A stretch of 41,344 nt of DNA from Arthrobacter sp. RIT-PI-e. GTDB lineage: Bacteria; Actinomycetota; Actinomycetes; Actinomycetales; Micrococcaceae. A program made the position numbers and the translations under genes. Positions 35,846 through 41,344 of this stretch are shown here, one piece after another (positions within the stretch are counted from its first letter, which is position 1; each line of letters starts with the position of its first letter). The stretch lies in the NCBI RefSeq assembly GCF_001187915.1, contig NZ_LGIU01000062.1, positions 1-41,344 on the forward strand, written 5' to 3'. Below the pieces are notes generated by a model. The model saw only the letters and a program-made list of their open reading frames with translations, was not told the DNA's origin and ran no database searches.

Positions 35846-37033
35846 ATGTTCAGCGCCGCCGTCGACACCGCCCTGGTGTGCGCGGTGGCGGTGATCACCC
35901 TCGCCGTGGTGGGGTTCCTCGGTTTCCGCCTCTCACGCTCCTACCGCGACCTCGGGTCCGACGCCGATCGCGCCACCTACGCCACCCTGCACACGGCGAC
36001 CCTGGCCTCGGAGCACCTCCGTGAGGGTCTCACCCCCGCCGGTGCCACCCGCGCCGCCCGGCACCTGCGCGGACTGCTGCGCTGCGACGTGCTGATCATC
36101 AGCGACGACACCGCCGTCCTCGCCCGGGAGGGCGCGCGCGGCGACCACCCCGACCTGATGCCCCTGGTCACGCAGGTCCTCGCGACCGGACGTACGCAGA
36201 TCGTCCGGCGGCAGCGCCTGGACGCGCTGGGCGTGGCGGAGCCCGGCGAGCTCGTCCTCTCCCCCATCCGCGTGGGCAAGCACGTGGTGGGCACGGTCGG
36301 GGCCTTCACCCGGCACGTGGACGCCGGACTGGTGCGGGCCACCACCGAGCTGGCCGGATGGGTGTCCACACAGGTGGGACTCGCGGAGCTCGACTCCTCC
36401 CGACGACTGCTCGCGGAGGCCGAGGTGCGCGCCCTACGGGCCCAGATCAGCCCCCACTTCATCTACAACTCCCTGAACGCCATCGCCTCCTTCATCACCA
36501 CGGACCCGCAGCGTGCCCGGGAGCTCGTGGTGGAGTTCGCGGACTTCACGCGGTACTCCTTCCGCCGTCACGGCGAGTTCACCACGGTGGCCGAGGAGCT
36601 GCGCAGCATCGACCGCTACCTGCTCCTGGAGCGCGCCCGGTTCGGTGACCGGCTGCGGGTGCGGCTGGAGATCGGCCCGGAGGTGCTCAGCACCGTGATC
36701 CCGTTCCTCAGTCTCCAGCCCCTCGTGGAGAACGCCGTGCGCCACGGACTCGAGTCCAAGGACGGCACGGGGAACATCACCATCACCGCCCACGACGCCG
36801 GCGCGTTCGCGGAGGTGACGGTGGAGGACGACGGCGTGGGGATCGATCCGGAGCACCTGCGCTCCGTGCTCGCCGGGCACACGGAGGACATCCACGTGGG
36901 CCTGCGCAACGTCGATGCACGCCTGCGCCAGGTGTACGGGGACGAGCACGGCCTGGTCATCGACACGGCGCCGGGCGCCGGGACGCTCATCACCCTGCGG
37001 GTGCCGAAGTCGCAGCCGGGGCACCGGGCGTGA
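35846..37033 (+). CDS. LytS-type sensor histidine kinase
   Basis: This 395-residue kinase has one N-terminal transmembrane helix (8-28) and a GAF-like sensory region (45-180). The HisKA_7-type phosphoacceptor His204 is in ISPHFIYNSLNAIASF, and the HATPase domain has the N-box QPLVENAVRHGL (Asn296) and EDDGVGI. This class phosphorylates LytTR response regulators, and the partner gene follows 19 nt downstream. It sits between two DUF485-symporter pairs, so sensing of a monocarboxylate, or of its depletion, is inferred, as in pyruvate-sensing BtsS/YpdA systems. The ATG is preceded by TAGGGT at 6 nt, fitting a leaderless transcript. Confidence 0.92.
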   Translation: MFSAAVDTALVCAVAVITLAVVGFLGFRLSRSYRDLGSDADRATYATLHTATLASEHLREGLTPAGATRAARHLRGLLRCDVLIISDDTAVLAREGARGDHPDLMPLVTQVLATGRTQIVRRQRLDALGVAEPGELVLSPIRVGKHVVGTVGAFTRHVDAGLVRATTELAGWVSTQVGLAELDSSRRLLAEAEVRALRAQISPHFIYNSLNAIASFITTDPQRARELVVEFADFTRYSFRRHGEFTTVAEELRSIDRYLLLERARFGDRLRVRLEIGPEVLSTVIPFLSLQPLVENAVRHGLESKDGTGNITITAHDAGAFAEVTVEDDGVGIDPEHLRSVLAGHTEDIHVGLRNVDARLRQVYGDEHGLVIDTAPGAGTLITLRVPKSQPGHRA

Positions 37034-37039
37034 GGCGCG

Positions 37040-37045
37040 TACTCT
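37040..37045 (+). promoter_or_regulatory. candidate internal -10 (TACTCT) for the response regulator
   Basis: TACTCT fits TANNNT and ends 7 nt before the ATG at 37053. The 19-bp gap has no Shine-Dalgarno, so the regulator may have its own leaderless transcript or be made by re-initiation. Confidence 0.35.
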
Positions 37046-37052
37046 ATGAGCC

Positions 37053-37772
37053 ATGCTCACTGTTGTCATCGTCGACGATGAACCCCCCGCCGTCGAGGAG
37101 CTCGCCTTCCTGCTCGGGAAGGACGCCCGGATCGGGACCATCCACCGCGCGTCGAGCGGTGCCGCGGCGCTGAAGGTGGTGGAGCAGCACAGCGTGGACG
37201 CCCTGTTCCTCGACATCCACATGCCCTCGCTCTCCGGCGTCGACATCGCGCGCAGCCTCGGGCGCCTGGGCAGGCCCCCCGCCGTCGTCTTCGTGACCGC
37301 GGACGAGGACCGCGCCGTCGAGGCCTTCGAGCTCAGGGCGGTGGACTACCTCCTGAAACCGGTGCGCCCCGAACGCCTCACCGAATCGGTGCGCCGGGTG
37401 GACGAGCTCGTGGAGGGCTCGGGGGGAACGCCGGAGATGATCACGGTGGACCAGGGCGGGGTGAGCCGGATGATCCGGCGCGACGACGTCCGCTACGTGC
37501 AGGCCCAGGGCGACTACGCGCGCCTGCACACCGCGGAGGCCAGCTACCTCATCCGCATCCCGCTGAGCGATCTGGAGCGGCAGTGGGCGGACGCCGGGTT
37601 CCTGCGGACGCACCGCTCCTACCTCGTGGCGATGGACCGGGTACGGAAGGTGCGCATGCTCGCCGGCCGCACCAGTCTCTTCGTGGGCGACGCCGAGCTT
37701 CCGGTGAGCCGACGTCACCTGCCCGACGTCCGGGACAGGCTCGAGGCCTCCCGGCTGCGCCCGGGGTCCTGA
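37053..37772 (+). CDS. LytTR-family response regulator
   Basis: This 239-residue protein has a receiver domain (1-118) with acidic pocket DDE (8-10), phosphoacceptor Asp54 in FLDIHMPS, and Lys102 in YLLKPVRP. A LytTR DNA-binding domain follows (about 128-232, with YVQAQGDYARLHT, FLRTHRSYLVAMDRVRKV and LPVSRRHLPDVRDRL). LytTR regulators bind direct repeats about two turns apart. Likely targets are the two flanking symporter operons, by analogy with BtsR-BtsT and MctSR-MctP systems. It is encoded directly after its kinase. The next gene starts about 110 nt further on the same strand. Confidence 0.93.
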   Translation: MLTVVIVDDEPPAVEELAFLLGKDARIGTIHRASSGAAALKVVEQHSVDALFLDIHMPSLSGVDIARSLGRLGRPPAVVFVTADEDRAVEAFELRAVDYLLKPVRPERLTESVRRVDELVEGSGGTPEMITVDQGGVSRMIRRDDVRYVQAQGDYARLHTAEASYLIRIPLSDLERQWADAGFLRTHRSYLVAMDRVRKVRMLAGRTSLFVGDAELPVSRRHLPDVRDRLEASRLRPGS

Positions 37773-37885
37773 CCGGTGACGCACCCCGCAGCGCCGTCCC
37801 GCTCACCCCAGGTGGACCCCCGCCGCGCGAGCCGGATGCACCCGCGGTCCTCTCCGCATCCGGGCCCCCGGCCCGGGGCCCGCGC

Positions 37886-38269
37886 ATGAGCCCGGAGGAC
37901 GAGCTCCCCCGCCGCGTCCGCGTCACGGCGCCGCGCACCACCGGTCGGGGCAGCGGAGCCACGTTCCCGGTGGCACGGGAGCTGGCCGAGCAGTCTGAGG
38001 TGGGCCGGGTCTTCGTCGCCTCGCTCATCCGCTCGCAGCTGCGCCTCGCCCTCGTGGTGGCGGGCGGGTTCCTGGTGATCCTCGTCTCCATCCCGGTGCT
38101 GCTCAGCCTGTTCCCGGACATCCACGGCGTCACCGTGCTCCCGGTGCCGGTCTCCTGGCTGCTGCTCGGGCTCGGGGTGTATCCCCTGGTGTTCGGCTGC
38201 GCCCTGCTCTACGTCCGCAGCGCCACCCGCAACGAGCACCGGTTCCAGGACCTCGTGGACGATGAGTGA
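37886..38269 (+). CDS. second DUF485-type membrane protein
   Basis: This protein is 127 residues from ATG 37886, with a polar N-terminus. The DUF485 core has two helices (LRLALVVAGGFLVILVSIPV and WLLLGLGVYPLVFGCALLYV) and a polar ending, RSATRNEHRFQDLVDDE. Upstream in-frame starts at ATG 37838 or GTG 37775 would lengthen it by 16 or 37 residues. None has a strong ribosome-binding site, so the start is uncertain. Its stop overlaps the start of the following symporter gene by 8 nt, which marks them as a coupled pair like the DUF485-ActP pair on the other side of the kinase genes. Confidence 0.82.
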   Translation: MSPEDELPRRVRVTAPRTTGRGSGATFPVARELAEQSEVGRVFVASLIRSQLRLALVVAGGFLVILVSIPVLLSLFPDIHGVTVLPVPVSWLLLGLGVYPLVFGCALLYVRSATRNEHRFQDLVDDE

Positions 38270-39806
38270 GACCCTGCTGGAGGGCGGACTGCGCCTGGAC
38301 CCGGTGATCGGCTACGCCGCCCTCGGCCTCGTGGCGCTCACCACCGTGCTGATCGGGATCTACGGGCTGCGCATCTCCCGGACCACGGGGGACTTCTACG
38401 TGGCGTCCCGCACCGTGCGGCCGTGGTGGAACGCCTCCGCCATCGGCGGGGAGTACCTCTCGGCCGCGAGCTTCCTCGGCATCGCGGGCCTGATCCTGGT
38501 CTCGGGCGCCGATGCCCTGTGGTTCCCCATCGGGTACACCGCCGGCTACCTGATGCTCCTGCTCTTCGTCGCCGCACCGCTGCGCCGCTCCGGCGCGTAC
38601 ACCGTGCCGGACTTCGCGCACTCCCGCCTGGACTCGCTCCTGGTCCGCCGGGTGACCGGTCTGCTGGTGGTGCTCATCGGCTGGCTCTACATCGTCCCGC
38701 AGCTCCACGGTGCCGCGCTCACCGTGCGCATCACCACGGACCTGCCCGCCTGGGCAGGCCCGCTCGCCGTCGTCGTCGTCGTGTGCCTCAGCGTGATGAC
38801 CGGGGGCATGCGCTCCATCACGTTCGTCCAGGCGTTCCAGTACTGGCTGAAGCTCACCGCCCTGGCCCTGCCCGTGGCCTTCGTGGTCCTCCGCCTCGCC
38901 GCGGACCGCGCACCGGTCACCGCCGGCGGGAGCGCCTTCGCCCCGGAGCTCGACACCGTCCCGGACGCCCCCCTGTACGCGACGCTCTCGCTGGTCGTCG
39001 CGCTGCTGTTCGGCACGCTCGGGCTGCCGCACGTCCTGGTCCGCTTCTACACGAACCCGGACGGCCCCTCCGCCCGGCGCACCACGCTGATCGTCCTCGG
39101 CCTGCTCTCCGTGTTCTACCTCTTCCCCACGGTCTACGGGATCCTCGGGCGGATCCACACGCCCGAGCTCGCGGCCGCCGGGACCGCGGACGCCACGGTG
39201 CTCCTGCTGCCCGGGCGGATCCTCGGCGGCACCGCCGGCGACCTGCTCTCCGCCCTGGTGACCGCGGGGGCGTTCGCCGCGTTCCTCTCCACCACCAGCG
39301 GCCTGGTGGTCTCCCTCGCCGGGGTGATCAGTCAGGAGTTCTTCGCCGGGACCGTGCGGGGGTTCCGGCGTGCCGCCCTGGTCTCCGCGTGCGTGCCCCT
39401 CCTGCTGGCGCTGCTGACGGACAGCCTGGCGCTGGCCGGCAGCGTGGGCTCCGTGTTCGCGTTCACGGCCTCCACCCTCTGCCCGCTGCTGCTGCTCGGC
39501 ATCTGGTGGCGCGGGCTGACGGACGCGGGCGCCGTCGCGGGCATGCTCACCGGGGCGGTGCTGTGCGGCGGGGCGATCGCCACGGCCGGTCTCCTCGGCG
39601 CGGGCGGGGGGCCCGGCCGGGTGGTGCTCGCCTACCCCGCGCTGTGGACCGTCCCCGTGGCGTTCGGCACCATGGCGCTCGTCTCACGGGCGCGCCGGGC
39701 CGTGCACCCGCCTCCGCCTGGCGGGTGCTGGCCCGGCTGCCCCCCCCCGAGCCCCGCTGGGCGGCGCCACCCGGGCACCCCCGGGCCTAGTCGATGCCCG
39801 CCATGA
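38262..39806 (+). CDS. second sodium:solute symporter, C-terminus apparently frameshifted
   Basis: This SSS-family transporter of 514 residues as read has TTGDFYVASRTVRPWWNASA, IGGEYLSAASFLGIAGLI and LGLPHVLVRFYTNPDGPSAR; about 13 helices. It is related to but clearly diverged from the first symporter, so its substrate may differ. From about 39702 the frame gives a Pro/Cys/Gly-rich tail unlike the family. The +1-shifted alternative reads AWRVLARLPPPEPRW and stops at TAG 39788-39790, matching the usual R-x-L-x-R-L-x-x-P-E ending. A 1-nt deletion or sequencing error between about 39700 and 39712 explains this. The core is intact, so function is probably kept. Confidence 0.85.
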   Translation: MSETLLEGGLRLDPVIGYAALGLVALTTVLIGIYGLRISRTTGDFYVASRTVRPWWNASAIGGEYLSAASFLGIAGLILVSGADALWFPIGYTAGYLMLLLFVAAPLRRSGAYTVPDFAHSRLDSLLVRRVTGLLVVLIGWLYIVPQLHGAALTVRITTDLPAWAGPLAVVVVVCLSVMTGGMRSITFVQAFQYWLKLTALALPVAFVVLRLAADRAPVTAGGSAFAPELDTVPDAPLYATLSLVVALLFGTLGLPHVLVRFYTNPDGPSARRTTLIVLGLLSVFYLFPTVYGILGRIHTPELAAAGTADATVLLLPGRILGGTAGDLLSALVTAGAFAAFLSTTSGLVVSLAGVISQEFFAGTVRGFRRAALVSACVPLLLALLTDSLALAGSVGSVFAFTASTLCPLLLLGIWWRGLTDAGAVAGMLTGAVLCGGAIATAGLLGAGGGPGRVVLAYPALWTVPVAFGTMALVSRARRAVHPPPPGGCWPGCPPPSPAGRRHPGTPGPSRCPP

Positions 39807-40362
39807 GGTCCACCACGCGGTCCAGGAAGGCGTCCACCTGGTTCTCCCCGTACCCCTCGCTCCCGCGCACCTCGCGGAACACCGCGTGCCGCACCATGGT
39901 CACGCTCAGGGGTGCGTCGCTCTCGAGGTACCCGAGGACGGCGTCGCACAGGCGGTCCACGTCCTCGACGTCGTAGCTCCTGCTGCGTACGCGGGCGGGC
40001 CGCCGGAACCGTTCTCCCGCGGGTCGCCCGAGCCGCCGCCGGAGGATCGCCGCGGTGCGCCCGACGCTGCGCAGCCAGGCCTCCTCGCCCTTCTCCTCGA
40101 TGAAGCGCTCCCGCTCGCGCCGGGCGAACACGTCCTCGAGCCGGTCCAGCGCGGCGTCGACGCTCCGGGGGTCGTACCCGCCCCGTGAGCGGCTGAACGC
40201 GACGGCGCGGATCTCGGCGCCGGTCAGCTGCTCCCCGCCGGGGTCGTCGAGGTTGTAGCAGCGGCGCGCCCGGGTGATGAAGCGGTCCACCTGCCGTACG
40301 TGGTACCCGGTGACGCGGCGGCCCACGCGTGGGAACGGGGTGTCCGAGCGAGCCACGTCCAT
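39787..40362 (-). CDS. DivIVA-domain repeat protein
   Basis: This 191-residue protein has four copies of a G/S-Y-x4-VD motif: GYHVRQVDRF, GYDPRSVDAALDRL, SYDVEDVDRL and GYGENQVDAFLDRV. They are arranged as two tandem units of about 60 residues. This is the actinobacterial DivI1A repeat type, not the coiled-coil Wag31/DivIVA itself. Such proteins are found near cdsA and dxr in Micrococcales. Role is not established; a link to pole or septum proteins is inferred from the family. The ATG at 40362 has AGGAGG 9 nt upstream. A short basic and acidic alpha-helical stretch (RRERERFIEEKGEE) joins the two units. Confidence 0.85.
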   Translation of the reverse strand: MDVARSDTPFPRVGRRVTGYHVRQVDRFITRARRCYNLDDPGGEQLTGAEIRAVAFSRSRGGYDPRSVDAALDRLEDVFARRERERFIEEKGEEAWLRSVGRTAAILRRRLGRPAGERFRRPARVRSRSYDVEDVDRLCDAVLGYLESDAPLSVTMVRHAVFREVRGSEGYGENQVDAFLDRVVDLMAGID

Positions 40363-40445
40363 GCTGCTGGGATCCTCCTGCTGAGACCTACCGGGACGGT
40401 GCGGGAGCACCATCCCTCCCGGGATCCCGGGTGCCGGTCAGGCGC

Positions 40446-41344
40446 CTACAGCAATCCCGGTACCAATGTAGCGGAGAGCAGGTACGCGACCGGGGAGGCG
40501 AAGACGATCGAGTCGAGCCGGTCCATGACCCCGCCGTGCCCGGGGAGGATGGTCCCCATGTCCTTCACGCCGAGCTCTCGCTTGATCATCGACTCCGCGA
40601 GGTCCCCGGCGGTGGCCGCGGCCACGATGGCGACGGCGAGGGCCAGTCCCAGCCACACCGGCTGCTGCAGCAGGAGCACGGAGCAGAGCCCGCCCACCAC
40701 GAAGGCCCCGCCGATGGAGCCGCCGAATCCCTCCCAGGACTTCTTGGGGCTGATCCTCGGCGCCATGGCGTGCTTGCCGAAGAAGGCACCCACCAGGTAC
40801 CCGAAGGTGTCGTTCGCCACCACGAGCAGCAGGAGCGTGATGATCACGCGGTACCCGCCGTCGGCACGCATCAGCACCATGGCGAAGCTGAGCATGAAGG
40901 GGATCCACAGGACGGTGAACGCACCGGCCATGATGCTCCTGGCCGGGTCCGGTGCCGGGTCAAGGGAACGCCAGAGGAACAGGGCCAGCACGGCGAAGGT
41001 GGTGGCCGCGGCGAGACCGCCGGTGCCGGCGAAGTAGGCGGCGAAGGGCAGCACCAGCGTGGCGGCGAGCGTGGGGACCAGCGGTACGTGGATGTGCCGG
41101 ATCGCCAGCGCCCGTGCCACCTCCCACACACCGACGGCGGCGAAGAGCGCCACCACGGCCACGAAGGCCACCGGGAAGAACAGCAGGCCCACCAGCACCG
41201 GTGCCAGGAGGGCCGCGCCCACGCCGATCGCGGCCGGGAGGTTCCGGCCGGCCCGGGACGGCGCACCGGGTTCCCGGCGGGTGCGACGGCGCAGGGGCCC
41301 CCGCGGGGGCGTGCGGTCGCGGGGCGGGGGGGGGGGGCGGCGGG
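40446..41344 (-). CDS. cdsA: phosphatidate cytidylyltransferase CdsA (N-terminus beyond window)
   Basis: CdsA makes CDP-diacylglycerol from phosphatidate and CTP in the membrane. The C-terminal signature KKSWEGFGGSIGG, GDLAESMIKRELGVKDMG and LPGHGGVMDRLDSIVFASP is intact, with about eight hydrophobic segments before it. A GTG at 41222 could start a protein of 258 residues. The frame stays open to the window edge, however, and encodes a basic, Pro-rich cytosolic tail ending in SRAGRNLPAAIGVG, as in actinobacterial homologues. The true start is therefore probably outside. A run of 12 G at 41326-41337 lies in this tail. The DivIVA-repeat gene follows 83 nt downstream on the same strand. Confidence 0.93.
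   Translation of the reverse strand, partial: RRPPPPPRDRTPPRGPLRRRTRREPGAPSRAGRNLPAAIGVGAALLAPVLVGLLFFPVAFVAVVALFAAVGVWEVARALAIRHIHVPLVPTLAATLVLPFAAYFAGTGGLAAATTFAVLALFLWRSLDPAPDPARSIMAGAFTVLWIPFMLSFAMVLMRADGGYRVIITLLLLVVANDTFGYLVGAFFGKHAMAPRISPKKSWEGFGGSIGGAFVVGGLCSVLLLQQPVWLGLALAVAIVAAATAGDLAESMIKRELGVKDMGTILPGHGGVMDRLDSIVFASPVAYLLSATLVPGLL

Noticed and set aside
41326..41337. Run of 12 G at the right edge as a phase-variation tract
   Set aside because: It lies in the Pro-rich N-terminal tail of CdsA at the very end of the window, where it may be an assembly artefact; nothing else suggests phase variation of an essential gene.
1..41344. tRNA, rRNA, CRISPR array, riboswitch or prophage
   Set aside because: No cloverleaf-like conserved T-loop segments, regularly spaced repeats, known aptamer cores or phage structural genes were recognised in the intergenic regions, all of which are about 200 bases or shorter.

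Overview
The window is high-GC (around 70%) actinobacterial chromosome. The IspG, IF-2, ProS, RbfA and NusA sequences and the gene neighbourhoods point to Micrococcales, most likely a Micrococcaceae relative of Arthrobacter, Kocuria or Citricoccus. Genus assignment is inference. GTG and TTG starts, 4-nt stop/start overlaps (ATGA, GTGA) and very short or absent 5' leaders are common. No rRNA, tRNA, CRISPR array or prophage is visible. The only mobile DNA is the 3' end of an IS481-type transposase at the left edge, and no gene-free stretch exceeds about 200 bases.

Left third (1-15.8 kb). After the transposase end come a DUF4345 membrane protein, two small overlapping membrane-protein genes and truB, all on the minus strand. 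A plus-strand aminotransferase separates truB from the transcription/translation operon rimP-nusA-ylxR-infB-rbfA (minus). Next is a plus-strand pair, a DUF4439 ferritin-like protein and a streptomycin-6-kinase-like phosphotransferase. A TSUP permease, proS and a DUF4081/GNAT acetyltransferase follow on the minus strand.

Isoprenoid and protease block (15.8-21.4 kb, minus). ispG and dxr of the MEP pathway flank a YciI-like protein, a small membrane protein, a SatD-like HTH protein with its own promoter/operator, and the site-2 protease rseP. rseP overlaps dxr by 4 nt.

Leucine and branched-chain block (21.4-33.5 kb). Two minus-strand operons appear to encode almost complete leucine catabolism. 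bkdABC (E1alpha, E1beta, E2) makes isovaleryl-CoA. An acyl-CoA dehydrogenase, a two-subunit methylcrotonyl-CoA-carboxylase-type enzyme, a MaoC-type hydratase and a CitE-type lyase take it to acetyl-CoA and acetoacetate. The order carboxyltransferase, biotin carboxylase, dehydrogenase, MaoC, CitE matches M. tuberculosis Rv2502c-Rv2498c. A divergent TetR regulator faces two near-identical 18-bp operators, and a divergent Lrp/AsnC regulator faces bkdA. A consensus CRP-type box overlaps the proposed bkd -10 hexamer.

Monocarboxylate transport block (33.6-39.8 kb). Two DUF485 plus sodium:solute symporter pairs flank a LytS-type histidine kinase and LytTR response regulator. A second CRP-type box lies upstream of the first pair. 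The second symporter has an apparent 1-nt frameshift near its C-terminus.

Right edge (39.8-41.3 kb, minus). A DivIVA-repeat protein with an internal duplication is followed by cdsA, which runs off the window.

No clearly undescribed system stands out. The most interesting signals are regulatory: the SatD-like operator, the TetR double operator, and the CRP-type and Lrp-type symmetry at the bkd promoter.
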